From assembly GCA_018896835.1 (NCBI GenBank), contig JAHILS010000008.1:1-21441 (forward strand): a stretch of DNA of 21,441 nucleotides. The letters run 5' to 3'. The notes below the pieces were generated by a model. It did not search any database and was not told where the DNA came from. It was given only the letters and a program-made list of their open reading frames with translations. The stretch comes from Patescibacteria group bacterium (GTDB taxonomy: Bacteria > Patescibacteriota > Patescibacteriia > UBA9934). Of this stretch, positions 7,843-15,923 are shown piece by piece (positions within the stretch are counted from its first letter, which is position 1; each line of letters starts with the position of its first letter). Position numbers and translations under genes: made by a program.

Positions 7843-9555
7843 CTACCAGCTCCCACCGCCACCTCCGCCGAATCCTCCGCCCGAATGTCCGCCTCCGCCT
7901 GAGCCAGATGATCCTGGGAGGGTTGATGATTTCACAACGTTTGTAACTGAATTAAATCTCCCAGCTGAAGCCATTGTGATCAGTGCAACGTTTCCTGAAT
8001 ACCAATCTGGTTTTACTTGATGCATTCCTTCAAAAGTTTTTGCCCATTTTTGCACATCATTAAATGCAATCGCGTATGGAAGATAGTCTGCAAAGATATT
8101 TTCTTTTTCCTGCCATGCACTGCGATATCGCTCGGCTGTGTGCATAAAATCTTTAAAGCCTAACAACTCCCATTTAGTGTCTGCTCCTTTTTGCGTTAAC
8201 TTTTTCATTAGAAAACCTAAAATGCATATCGCGACTCCACAAATAATGCAACTTAAAATTACAAACAAACCGAAGACTGATGCAACTGAAAATCCAAAAA
8301 ATGCGATACTGGCACCCAATATAAACACAAAGATCGAATAAGTAGATGACTTTTTAATAAAATATCCACCATCAAACATAACTGCATTTATTTTTCTCTT
8401 CAATTTTTGCACCTCAGCAGGCTTCACTGTGCGCTTTATATTTTCAAGCGTAACTGAATCCATCCTTCCCTTGAAAAGCATGTCAAAGTAATACGCATGC
8501 GCGGTATCTAATCCTTCCGAGGTTTTGAGTAAAGTCAACGTTATTGTTGGAGTCTGCTTAAAAATTCCTGCTATTTTTTCCTTTTCTTGAACGTCAATCT
8601 TTATATACCCATCAACTGCCAGCTGAATAATCATGGCGCTCATATGATCTGGCTTAAGATTACCATTGCATAAAATCATGCCAGCATAAACCGCTTTCAT
8701 TCCTTTTGGTGGTTCATATTGAGCAACGATTGCCCGATCGATTTTTATATCTTTTCCATGCTTAAGCCACAAGAAAAATACCCCCATCAATAGCAATAGT
8801 GGAATTATCCCCAACCAATTATCTTCCACCAACCAAATAAACCGATCAAGCGATGTTGGCTCATAAATAATTCCCTTAGAAAATCCGACCGCAACTGTTA
8901 AGAAATCTTCAGCAGTAAAATCTTCTGTCGATCCTCCAACCTGCTTTGTACAATCTTGAGCCTCTGAACCATATTCTCCTGTGTAGCATGATGACTGAAC
9001 AATCTCTGTGCCGTCAGGCAAAATCACTGTTGCAGAAGCATGACTAATCGGCACTTCCCAATCGGTTCCAGTGACGTTCCAATACAACTCGTCATAATCA
9101 TCAAAGTACAAAAATACGCGATCGACTGTGTAGGTAATTTGATATTCGTGTGATCCGGTAATCGTCTTATCTTCATCGCCAATACGAATTGATGTCATGC
9201 TATAGTTATATGTATATGAAACGTGTGCCGGCTTGCCGTCTTGCTTAAATGATAAAAAACGAAGATCGGTTGCATGTCGATTTCCATATTCGTCAGAGTA
9301 TCGAACTGGAATATCGCGATAGATGCCATGTTTATCAACATTAAATGTCACATTTATTGTTTCTGTAACAGTTAAGGTTGCATCTTCGTTTACTTGAATG
9401 ACTGAATCAAAGGAATCGATCGTCCATTGTTCTTTGGCGCTAACAAAAGCTGTAGAATGTAAAAAATAGACTGTAGAAAGTAGAGTCGCTAAAAAGACAA
9501 ACTTAATACAAGTACCTAGTCTTGTTGGCAACATGCTCATCGAAAGTTTTTGCAT
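7843..9555 (-). CDS. DUF2207-type exported membrane protein with Gly-rich C-terminus
   Basis: A 570-aa protein. A signal peptide or anchor (about 17-40, ending FVSA) leads into an extracytoplasmic beta-rich DUF2207 domain (about 41-225, with EQWTIDSFDSVIQVNEDATL and HGIYRDIPVRY). Then come a membrane span (about 245-264), a cytoplasmic stretch (about 265-400), a hydrophobic pair (about 405-450), and a C-terminus made of repeated Gly ending GGGGGGSW. This order is typical of the family, which is widespread and of unknown function. The ATG lies 53 bp inside the end of mltG, and AGGGAGA 8 nt upstream supports this start. It is the last gene of the nucleotidyltransferase-mltG operon; the two perfect palindromes follow. 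Confidence 0.88.
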   Translation of the reverse strand: MQKLSMSMLPTRLGTCIKFVFLATLLSTVYFLHSTAFVSAKEQWTIDSFDSVIQVNEDATLTVTETINVTFNVDKHGIYRDIPVRYSDEYGNRHATDLRFLSFKQDGKPAHVSYTYNYSMTSIRIGDEDKTITGSHEYQITYTVDRVFLYFDDYDELYWNVTGTDWEVPISHASATVILPDGTEIVQSSCYTGEYGSEAQDCTKQVGGSTEDFTAEDFLTVAVGFSKGIIYEPTSLDRFIWLVEDNWLGIIPLLLLMGVFFLWLKHGKDIKIDRAIVAQYEPPKGMKAVYAGMILCNGNLKPDHMSAMIIQLAVDGYIKIDVQEKEKIAGIFKQTPTITLTLLKTSEGLDTAHAYYFDMLFKGRMDSVTLENIKRTVKPAEVQKLKRKINAVMFDGGYFIKKSSTYSIFVFILGASIAFFGFSVASVFGLFVILSCIICGVAICILGFLMKKLTQKGADTKWELLGFKDFMHTAERYRSAWQEKENIFADYLPYAIAFNDVQKWAKTFEGMHQVKPDWYSGNVALITMASAGRFNSVTNVVKSSTLPGSSGSGGGGHSGGGFGGGGGGSW

Positions 9556-10519
9556 ATATTGTTTCTCCCTGCGGAGTTGCTAAAAAATAAAGATAATCAT
9601 TTGATTGTGGATGCAAAGCCGCATCGATCGAATTAATGCCAGGGTTTGAGATTGGACCGGGGGTCAAGCCAGCATACATGTAAGTATTGTACGGTGAGTC
9701 AATTTCCAAATCCTGGGCCGACACTGCTGGGTCGTCTTTGCCAGTTACATAATTTACTGTGGCGCATGATTGCAAAGGCATACCAATGTCTAATCGATTA
9801 TGAAAAATCCCAGAAACAACCTTCATCTCATCGGCGGAAGGAACTTCTTTTTCAATGATCGACGCCAAGGTCAAAAGCTCGTGAATTGATTTAACCCCTG
9901 CAATCCCATCAATCTCTTCAACATTCGCTTGCATCTGATCAACCATGGTTGTAACAATATCTCCAGCTGTTGCATCTGGATAAAATCTGTAAGTATCTGG
10001 GAAAAGATAGCCTTCCAAGTCTACAGAATCCGGCTTACCGGCCTTGATAATAAATTCATGAGTTTCCAGAGGTGAGTTAATTCCTGTCCAATAATCCCAA
10101 TCCTCCTGACTGATATCAAACTTTGAAGTAACAACTTCACCGATTTGTTTTAACGAATAGCCTTCAGGGATTGTTATAGAAACATCTTGACCTTGAGAAT
10201 ATTCAGTTAACATGTCAACCAGCTCTGAATAACTTGTTCCCGGACTTAGCTGATAAGACCCAGCTCGAATAGATTTTGCACTTCCGTCCAGCTTTGTGTA
10301 AACGCTAAACCAAAGATCTGACGCAATCAATCCCTGCTCGCTAAGTTCATCTGCCACAGTTGAAAAACTTGTGCCTTGCTCTATTGTGAACAAAATTGGA
10401 TCAGCTTGATCGCTAGCATCTTGAATCCAAAATCTGTAAACCTGCGTGACAACAGTTATAAAAATTATCGCAGAAGCTAGGCCAAGTACAAATAAAATAG
10501 CAATTATTTTTTTCATCAT
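9503..10519 (-). CDS. mltG: endolytic murein transglycosylase MltG (YceG-like)
   Basis: A 338-aa membrane-anchored lytic transglycosylase that cuts nascent glycan strands and so sets their length. An N-terminal membrane span (about 4-24) precedes a LysM-like part (about 45-115, GTSFSTVADELSEQGLI), then the catalytic domain. LASIIEKE (218-225) holds the catalytic glutamate, E223 by alignment to the E. coli enzyme. FHNRL (239-243) and the YAGLTPGPISNPG stretch (282-294) are further family hallmarks. It starts 11 bp after the HExxH gene and its 3' end overlaps the DUF2207 start. TATAAT (10530-10535) lies 10 nt before the ATG and overlaps the upstream stop. With the PBP in the same window it gives paired synthesis and cleavage functions for peptidoglycan. 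Confidence 0.95.
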   Translation of the reverse strand: MMKKIIAILFVLGLASAIIFITVVTQVYRFWIQDASDQADPILFTIEQGTSFSTVADELSEQGLIASDLWFSVYTKLDGSAKSIRAGSYQLSPGTSYSELVDMLTEYSQGQDVSITIPEGYSLKQIGEVVTSKFDISQEDWDYWTGINSPLETHEFIIKAGKPDSVDLEGYLFPDTYRFYPDATAGDIVTTMVDQMQANVEEIDGIAGVKSIHELLTLASIIEKEVPSADEMKVVSGIFHNRLDIGMPLQSCATVNYVTGKDDPAVSAQDLEIDSPYNTYMYAGLTPGPISNPGINSIDAALHPQSNDYLYFLATPQGETIYAKTFDEHVANKTRYLY

Positions 10520-10529
10520 AAAACAAAAA

Positions 10530-10535
10530 ATTATA
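10530..10535 (-). promoter_or_regulatory. -10-like TATAAT 10 nt before mltG
   Basis: TATAAT overlaps the TAA stop of the HExxH gene, with 10 nt between it and the mltG ATG. No -35 match is seen at 16-18 bp. It could give a short-leader internal transcript, but the evidence is weak. Confidence 0.35.
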
Positions 10536-11724
10536 TAGATACTTGTTCGGCTAATGCGCGTGCATCTTGAACGTCTGCTGAATCTTTCCCTATATGATAC
10601 TTCGCAGACCGCTCGGCGTGGTATGTACCAAGAGATGTTTTCAAAACATCATAGGCATTGGTCTTCCCCTCATCACATTGCGATAAAAGTGGGTGTTCTT
10701 CTATACGCATACCCTTTGCCTGAGCAGAACTTCGTATTCCTCTTGCCTCGGCCACAGTAGCTTCTTGATTTTGTGAAGCAAAAAGATTAATACCGTGCTC
10801 TTGTTGGATTTTTCGCATCCATTTGAGTGCACGTGCAGTTGCATCACGCTCTAATACTTTTGTGCCAGCTGCTGCCTCTTCTTTCATCACGGAACCATAT
10901 TCTGCAATAAGCTTGGTAATGTCTTTTTTAACTTCTGCTTCTCTATCTAGTAGAAACATTTCCTTCTCACGGATTACGTCAAGCCGTTTAATCTCCTCCT
11001 GCAACAATCCAAGAAAAAAATTTTGTTTATCTTTATCTCCCCTTTTCTCCCCGTCTTCCATAAAACTCTTAAAACGCATAGCTTTCTCATATGTCTCATC
11101 TCTTTCTTTTGCAAGCTGTGCCTTTTCTTTTTCTGTACGAAAAAGCTCGAGATCCTTCTGGTCAAACTGATCTAAAATACCTCCGTCTAACAATTCAAGA
11201 CCCCTCTTATTTTTTTTATCCTTCAGTCGCCAAGCCATCTGAAGCCACCTCTGCGTTGAATCCTTGCTATCATCTGACAAAATGTATTGTAGGCCGTAAT
11301 CAATTCCAACCATTTTTTGATCACGGCTTTGTGCAGCGTGTCCCATTTCGTGCAAGGCTGTAGCAATATCAACTGTTGATTCTGCAGGGGGGATCAGAAG
11401 GACAGACCTTCTTTCTTCATTACCTGGTCTACAAAAATAATTTTCACCTCGTTGTTGCAAAACAACTTCGTTGGTTATGCCTACTCGCTCTAATAAATTA
11501 ACACGCTCCCCAGATGGAGAAACTAATTCATAACGAACGACTTCCTGACCCTCGGGATACTCAGGGTTATTTCTCGTCTCAACCTCAGTAGTACAAACAA
11601 CTTCTCCGTTAGCATCTTTAATCTCACGGTTAACTATTTTTCGCTCTTGTTCGATAACTTCTGGGGTTGGCTCCTCGTATTCTTTTTCTTGATGGCTGGC
11701 ACTGGGTAATTCAATATCATTCAT
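10531..11724 (-). CDS. putative HExxH zinc metallopeptidase-like protein with central coiled coil
   Basis: A 397-aa protein that I cannot place in a named family. TALHEMGHAAQ (123-132) gives a good HExxH zinc site (H125, E126, H129) in a hydrophobic-helix context. The acidic, Arg-rich segment LERDATARAL (291-300), E292 in particular, is a plausible third ligand as in gluzincins. Between them lies a long charged helical stretch (about 190-285) with coiled-coil character. No signal peptide or membrane span is visible, so it should be cytoplasmic. The N-terminal 100 residues are acidic and beta-rich. It starts 8 bp after the nucleotidyltransferase gene and lies 11 bp before mltG, in one operon. 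Peptidase activity is inferred from the motif alone. Confidence 0.72.
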   Translation of the reverse strand: MNDIELPSASHQEKEYEEPTPEVIEQERKIVNREIKDANGEVVCTTEVETRNNPEYPEGQEVVRYELVSPSGERVNLLERVGITNEVVLQQRGENYFCRPGNEERRSVLLIPPAESTVDIATALHEMGHAAQSRDQKMVGIDYGLQYILSDDSKDSTQRWLQMAWRLKDKKNKRGLELLDGGILDQFDQKDLELFRTEKEKAQLAKERDETYEKAMRFKSFMEDGEKRGDKDKQNFFLGLLQEEIKRLDVIREKEMFLLDREAEVKKDITKLIAEYGSVMKEEAAAGTKVLERDATARALKWMRKIQQEHGINLFASQNQEATVAEARGIRSSAQAKGMRIEEHPLLSQCDEGKTNAYDVLKTSLGTYHAERSAKYHIGKDSADVQDARALAEQVSI

Positions 11725-11732
11725 ATAAATAC

Positions 11733-12488
11733 TTACTCACTCTTCAAAATATTTTCTTTAATAAACTTAGCAACTCTCTTCAGGCGTTCGTGGGTGCCGG
11801 AGTCAAACCATGGTTCAGTGGCGTGATAGAAACCAAGGTTGTGTTCGCTTTTATCAAGCAATGGCCAAACATCGACCTCGTTTGAAATTGGACACTGCTT
11901 GGGAATAAGATCTTTAATCTGTGGCGTCATTACATACCAGCCTGAGGAAACAAAAATCGAATCTCGATCTTTAAGATGAGATTCGCATTCTTTTCTATCA
12001 ATATAATTTATTAATTGACGCTTAGCCGAGTCATGCACAAGAACTTCGTAAGACGCATGCTTATCGACCGGAATTTCAATCGCCGCGATCGTGGCTACTC
12101 CGCCAACTTCTTTGTGACGTCCTAAAAATCTATCAATATCAATCCAAAATAAATTATCCGCATTAGCCACAATAAAATTATCATCAAGCGCGTCCCAATC
12201 AACAAGCTGTGTCCAGCCACCTGTGCCCATCGGCTCTGGCTCTTCTAAGTATGATATTTCCATACCAAATCTTGATCCATCACCAAAATGATTTTTAATT
12301 TGATCTCCCATGTGGGCAATAGCCAAGGCAACACTAGTTATTCCATGGTTTTTTAAATGATCTAAAACATACTCAATCATCGGCTGACCATGGATTGGCA
12401 CCATGGGTTTTGGACAATTATCAGTAAGTGGGGCCAAACGAGTGCCCTTTCCACCAGCAAGCAAAATAGCCTGTATTGGTCGTTTCAT
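11733..12488 (-). CDS. sugar-1-phosphate nucleotidyltransferase
   Basis: A 251-aa enzyme of the NTP_transferase family (RfbA/GlmU-N/mannose-1-phosphate guanylyltransferase-like) that makes NDP-sugars from a sugar phosphate and an NTP. The N-terminal LLAGGKGTRLAPLT (9-22) is the nucleotide-binding signature, followed by NCPKPMVPI with the conserved Lys. VANADNLF (107-114) supplies the metal-binding Asp, and the C-terminal WFDSGT matches the common W-D-G-T segment. There is no left-handed beta-helix acyltransferase domain, and at 251 aa it is a minimal catalytic unit. Substrate and base cannot be read from sequence. It is first in a four-gene operon with mltG and has the clearest promoter in the window. 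It probably supplies activated sugar for surface glycans. Confidence 0.9.
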   Translation of the reverse strand: MKRPIQAILLAGGKGTRLAPLTDNCPKPMVPIHGQPMIEYVLDHLKNHGITSVALAIAHMGDQIKNHFGDGSRFGMEISYLEEPEPMGTGGWTQLVDWDALDDNFIVANADNLFWIDIDRFLGRHKEVGGVATIAAIEIPVDKHASYEVLVHDSAKRQLINYIDRKECESHLKDRDSIFVSSGWYVMTPQIKDLIPKQCPISNEVDVWPLLDKSEHNLGFYHATEPWFDSGTHERLKRVAKFIKENILKSE

Positions 12489-12497
12489 AATGAAACT

Positions 12498-12526
12498 ATT
12501 GTAGCGTTTTAAAACAAATATGTCGA
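12498..12526 (-). promoter_or_regulatory. promoter of the nucleotidyltransferase-mltG operon (leaderless)
   Basis: On the minus strand TCGACA (-35, 12521-12526), a 17-bp spacer and TACAAT (-10, 12498-12503), each one base from consensus. Only 9 nt separate the -10 from the ATG at 12488, so transcription should begin 1-3 nt before the start codon. No Shine-Dalgarno sequence is present. Confidence 0.72.
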
Positions 12527-12541
12527 TTTTATTCTATTTCG

Positions 12542-12581
12542 TTGACTTTTGGTCAAAAATATCGCAAGCTCATTGTGCGAT
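12542..12581 (+). promoter_or_regulatory. two inverted repeats upstream of the winged-helix gene (candidate operators)
   Basis: TTGAC-TTTTG-GTCAA (12542-12556) and ATCGCA-N9-TGCGAT (12561-12581) lie 32-71 bp before the start at 12613. TTGACT could also serve as a -35, but no good -10 is found 16-18 bp on. The position suits autoregulation by the DNA-binding protein encoded downstream. Confidence 0.5.
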
Positions 12582-12612
12582 GTTCGCCCTTTCCAACAAC
12601 AGAGGAAAACTA

Positions 12613-13299
12613 ATGAAGTTCAAAATCACGAAGATTCAATTCGCACTCGTTATGGCAATGAGGACCGCCTCTACCATAATCAAAGCAAATGGGTCGTTGC
12701 CGGGCTCGCTCGCACGTGCTCTGGTCCGATTCTATTTCGGCATTCATGTCAATCCGGGTAGGGTTCTCGACGTCATCGAGAAATGGGACACGTCTGTTGT
12801 CTTCTTCTTGGAGACAAGAGACGAGTATCGGCTCAGACGTGAACCAAGGGCTGTCGAAGTCAACCTGTCACGCGACTTCGCTGATCCAAAGACACTTTCT
12901 GACCCCGAGCTTAGAAACATCATCAAGATGGCTACCAGCATCGACACCACGCAGGAAATAGAAACTGCACAGGCAACAGAGTCGAACAAAAGGACTGGAA
13001 GGCCAAGAAAGGTGATCAAGGAAGGATCACTCGAAAGCCTGATCGGCCCCATACGCGGACATCAAATTCGACGTTGCAAAATCCTGGCAGATCTTGCTGA
13101 CCTGCAAAAAGAAAATGGTCACATCGATCATGAATCCACAATCGCGGTCTGCCGGGAAGTTGAGCCAGGGATGCAAAGACACCTCTTCATCCTGCAGAAA
13201 ATGGCAAAGCAGGGATGGCTAGAAAAAATCTCTGGCCCCAACTGGAAGCTGACGCCAAAAGGCCAACAGATCGCTGAGGCATTTGTTCGCACCAAATAG
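12613..13299 (+). CDS. putative winged-helix DNA-binding protein
   Basis: The open frame reaches back to 12520, but the start is placed at 12613, where AGAGGA (12601-12606) precedes the ATG by 6 nt; this gives 228 aa. No named family is recognised. The C-terminal part (about 150-225) has the layout of a winged helix: helices RRCKILADLADL, HESTIAVCREV and LFILQKMAKQGWLEKI, then a hairpin and LTPKGQQIAEAF. This resembles MarR/PadR-like folds. A basic AT-hook-like KRTGRPRKV (126-134) lies in the linker. The N-terminal 100 residues are of unknown fold. It is the only plus-strand gene among minus-strand genes, is visibly GC-richer, and has its own ribosome binding site and terminator, which suggests separate acquisition. 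Regulator function is inferred. Confidence 0.75.
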   Translation: MKFKITKIQFALVMAMRTASTIIKANGSLPGSLARALVRFYFGIHVNPGRVLDVIEKWDTSVVFFLETRDEYRLRREPRAVEVNLSRDFADPKTLSDPELRNIIKMATSIDTTQEIETAQATESNKRTGRPRKVIKEGSLESLIGPIRGHQIRRCKILADLADLQKENGHIDHESTIAVCREVEPGMQRHLFILQKMAKQGWLEKISGPNWKLTPKGQQIAEAFVRTK

Positions 13300-13317
13300 C
13301 CTCACAACAACACGTGG

Positions 13318-13341
13318 CCCCGCACCAAAGGTGCGGGGTTT
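13318..13341 (+). terminator. Rho-independent terminator of the winged-helix gene
   Basis: CCCCGCACC (13318-13326), loop AAA, GGTGCGGGG (13330-13338), then TTTAAT. A perfect 9-bp stem, 18 bp after the stop codon. The T-run is short. Confidence 0.82.
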
Positions 13342-13352
13342 AATGCATTAGA

Positions 13353-13853
13353 TTAACTCAAGATAAAAAATATCACTGGAATAATAACTCCCAAAATCGA
13401 GCCTGCTAAAACATCTAAAAAATAGTGGACGCCTACGACGATGCGTGAGAATGAGATGTAGAGGGCTAATAGGTAGAAAGCAATCACAAACATCCAACCA
13501 TGCTCAAGTGATGAATTTAAAAATGCATACCCAAGAGCTGTGGCAAATGCAAAGCCAGAAGCCGAGTGAGCTGACGGGAATGAATACGTTTTGATAAGTA
13601 GTTGATATGCAGTCTTATCCTGCGATGGCCGGTGGCGTTTGATAATAAACTGAAGTAAAAGCGCTAAACCTGAGGCTATAATTACCGGTGCGATCCAATA
13701 AAAAACTTTCGATGTTTGATCAACCACAAACAGCAAGCCGATCATAACCAACCCATACAAGTACAGACCCCATTCGGAAAGATGAGACCAGAAAAAATAC
13801 TCGCCGTGAAATGCATTTTGAATTTTTAATGAAATTTCTGTATCCCAACGCAT
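13353..13853 (-). CDS. PAP2-superfamily membrane phosphatase
   Basis: A 166-aa integral membrane protein with about five spans. It keeps the PAP2 catalytic motifs: KRHRP (72-76, motif 1), PSAH (93-96, motif 2) and SR-N5-H-N3-D (S136, R137, H143, D147, motif 3). In the canonical motif 1, Lys-N6-Arg-Pro, the first Lys is replaced by Gln68, although Lys72 lies nearby. Members dephosphorylate lipid phosphates such as phosphatidic acid, phosphatidylglycerol phosphate or undecaprenyl pyrophosphate; the last would fit the cell-wall genes in this window. Its start overlaps the end of gpmI (gap 1 bp, ATAATATG), so translation is probably coupled. Convergent with the winged-helix gene. Confidence 0.9.
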   Translation of the reverse strand: MRWDTEISLKIQNAFHGEYFFWSHLSEWGLYLYGLVMIGLLFVVDQTSKVFYWIAPVIIASGLALLLQFIIKRHRPSQDKTAYQLLIKTYSFPSAHSASGFAFATALGYAFLNSSLEHGWMFVIAFYLLALYISFSRIVVGVHYFLDVLAGSILGVIIPVIFFILS

Positions 13854-13854
13854 A

Positions 13855-15447
13855 TTATTCGATTAAAGACTCTCCTGTCATCTCTTCTGGGGCTTTGATG
13901 TTTAAAAGGTGTAAAAATGTTGGTGCTACGTCGGCTAAGGTTCCAACCGGAGGAATGTGGGATAAATCTTTGCTTGATGCGTCACCAGTAATTCCGGCTT
14001 TCCCCTCAAGAGCTGACGACACAACCCACAGTGGAACTGGGTTGGTGCTATGTTCTTTGTTAATGGATCCGGTTTGCAAATTTTTCATTTCTTCTGCATT
14101 GCCATGATCAGCAGTGATCAATAACATCCCTTCCTGCTTAAGTACTTCCTTAACGATCTTGCTAACACACTCATCAACGACTTCCATTGCTTGAATTGTT
14201 GCCTCTATGTTTCCAGTGTGAGCAACCATGTCGATGTTGGCAAAGTTCACAAAGATAACATCATAATTACCAATCCGAATTTCCTTTAAAATCCTGTCAG
14301 TAATTTTGTAGGTCGACATTTCTGGTTGCTTGTCATAGCTTGATACTGCTGGCGAAGGAATGATTACACGATCTTCTTGTGGTTGTGGTTGCTCACTTTT
14401 TCCGTTTATAAAGTATGTGATGTGTGCATACTTCTCGGTTTCGGCGATATGCAATTGCACAAGTTTCTCTTTGGCAATCACCCAACACAAGGTTTTATCT
14501 ATTTTTTCTTGCGGGAAAGCAACCTTGGCTGGCAAACCTTTTTCATATTCCGTCATGGTGACAAAATACAAATTCTCAATGTACTTGCGATCAAATTTAA
14601 AAAACGATGGCAGTATAAATGCTTTTGTAAGTTCTCGAGCTCGGTCAGCTCGATAGTTGTAAAAAATTACCGTGTCGTTATCTTTAACAATTGAAACCGG
14701 CTCGCCTTTTTTTGTAATTACAACTGGAACAAATTCTTCGTCATATACTTCCCTAGCGTACGATGACTTAATTGCGTCTATTGGATCTTCAAATCTTTGG
14801 GCACTTTCCGCCTTTGCCATGGCATTGTATGTTTTCTCTATTCTATCCCAACGGTTGTCCCTGTCCATTGCATAAAATCTTCCAGAAATTGTAGCAATCC
14901 TACCAATGCGAAGCTCTGACATTTTTTGCTCAAGCGATTGGATAAATTCAATTCCAGAATTGTACAAAGAATCGCGCCCATCTAAAAACACATGAACCGC
15001 AACGTCTGTTAAACCTTTTTGCTTAGCAAGCTCGAGCAATGCATAACAATGTCGATTATACCCATGCACTTTTCCAGTTGATAAAATTCCTATCAAATGC
15101 AAAGTTCCGCCAGTTTGCTTGGCATGCTCCATTGCTTTTAAAAATTCTTGATTTTCAAAAAAACTCCTGTCTTCAATCGCCCGCTCGATTTTTGGAAGAT
15201 CCTGGTAATGAATTCTGCCAGCACCAATAGTAATATGCCCGACTTCAGAATTACCCATCTCTCCCCATGGCAAACCAACGGTTTCACCAGAAGCGCGCAA
15301 TAACATCGTGGGATATCGCTGGGAGAGCATGTCCAAGGTTGGAGTATTTGCTTTTACCACCGCATTACCTTCGGAATCAGGCGCAATTCCAAGACCATCA
15401 AGCACCATCAATACCGCAGGTCGTGGACGTTTTTGAGGATTTGTCAT
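13855..15447 (-). CDS. gpmI: 2,3-bisphosphoglycerate-independent phosphoglycerate mutase
   Basis: A cofactor-independent glycolytic mutase interconverting 3- and 2-phosphoglycerate with two divalent metal ions. The open frame extends to 15543, but the extra 32 residues are AT-rich, low-complexity sequence. The start is placed at the Met before TNPQKRP (15447), giving 530 aa, slightly longer than the usual 510 or so. D17 in LMVLDGLG binds metal, and the phospho-accepting Ser is S67 in GNSEVGH (65-71). RFYAMDRDNRW and ITADHGNAEE complete the site, and NFANIDMVAHTGN carries further metal ligands. TATAAT lies 10 nt before this ATG, suggesting a leaderless message. PAP2 follows with a 1-bp gap. 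Confidence 0.95.
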   Translation of the reverse strand: MTNPQKRPRPAVLMVLDGLGIAPDSEGNAVVKANTPTLDMLSQRYPTMLLRASGETVGLPWGEMGNSEVGHITIGAGRIHYQDLPKIERAIEDRSFFENQEFLKAMEHAKQTGGTLHLIGILSTGKVHGYNRHCYALLELAKQKGLTDVAVHVFLDGRDSLYNSGIEFIQSLEQKMSELRIGRIATISGRFYAMDRDNRWDRIEKTYNAMAKAESAQRFEDPIDAIKSSYAREVYDEEFVPVVITKKGEPVSIVKDNDTVIFYNYRADRARELTKAFILPSFFKFDRKYIENLYFVTMTEYEKGLPAKVAFPQEKIDKTLCWVIAKEKLVQLHIAETEKYAHITYFINGKSEQPQPQEDRVIIPSPAVSSYDKQPEMSTYKITDRILKEIRIGNYDVIFVNFANIDMVAHTGNIEATIQAMEVVDECVSKIVKEVLKQEGMLLITADHGNAEEMKNLQTGSINKEHSTNPVPLWVVSSALEGKAGITGDASSKDLSHIPPVGTLADVAPTFLHLLNIKAPEEMTGESLIE

Positions 15448-15457
15448 AACAAAGACT

Positions 15458-15463
15458 ATTATA
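15458..15463 (-). promoter_or_regulatory. -10 TATAAT for gpmI, 10 nt before the start
   Basis: A consensus TATAAT with 10 nt to the gpmI ATG. The expected transcription start is about 3-4 nt before the ATG. No clear -35 is found. It also supports 15447 as the true start, because the upstream extension would precede the transcript. Confidence 0.5.
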
Positions 15464-15584
15464 TCAAGAGAAAGCAAAAAGCAGAAAATAAAAAGCTTAA
15501 GGTTAAAAGTATAAAGTTTAATTGTGGTTAGTTGTAAATACAAAACGCAATCCTGTCACCACAGACTCTGTCACCTTAAACTCC

Positions 15585-15661
15585 GTCATTCTGAGTCCTG
15601 CTACTATTAGAGGACAAAGAATCTACTCAAGCTAGATCCTTCACTTCGTTTTAGATGACAG
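15585..15661. repeat. degenerate GTCATTCTGAG / GATGAC dispersed element
   Basis: GTCATTCTGAG (15585-15595), then AAAGAATCTACTC and AGATCCTTCACTTCG, ending AGATGACAG. I recognise this as a decayed form of the intergenic palindromic element GTCATTCTGAG...AGATCCTTCGC...GATGAC found in many unrelated bacterial genomes. The arms here no longer match perfectly. Recognition is from memory only. Confidence 0.45.
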
Positions 15662-15716
15662 ATCAAAAAATATTATATGGATTTGCCTATACGGGAAACT
15701 TATATAGCAATCATTT

Positions 15717-15748
15717 GCCACATAGTGTTCGATCGAACACTATGTGGC
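15717..15748. repeat. 32-bp perfect palindrome centred on CGATCG
   Basis: A perfect inverted repeat, centre 15732/15733. Arms contain the nested CAC-ATA-GTG, and the core is TTCGATCGAA. There is no T-run on either side. It lies in the gap of about 480 bp between ftsL and gpmI (15448-15923), where I see no gene. Confidence 0.9.
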
Positions 15749-15874
15749 TAAAATAATAAACGACCACTAGATTAAAATCTGGTAGCCTGTTTTAATTCAA
15801 TAAAAACTTTTTTATACCAACTTCGAACGAAAACCTGTCCGATGGATTGACGTAAGAAGTCATCTCGAGAAGAT

Positions 15875-15914
15875 CCCATACCTACCGACAAGCAAGTCTT
15901 GTTGTCGGAATGGG
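15875..15914 (-). other. stem-loop immediately 3' of the ftsL-like gene
   Basis: CCGACAA...TTGTCGG (15885-15908) with an inner CAAG/CTTG stem, enclosed by CCCAT/ATGGG (15875-15879, 15910-15914). It starts 10 bp past the ftsL stop. No T-run follows on the minus strand, so it is a transcript-end hairpin of unproven terminator activity. Confidence 0.55.
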
Positions 15915-15923
15915 AGGAAACCC

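Noticed and set aside
12520..12612. N-terminal extension of the winged-helix protein
   Set aside because: The upstream ATG has no ribosome binding site, and the stretch contains the -35 of the opposite promoter and both inverted repeats.
15448..15543. 32-residue N-terminal extension of GpmI
   Set aside because: The extension is AT-rich and hydrophobic, absent from the family, and contains the likely -10 hexamer.
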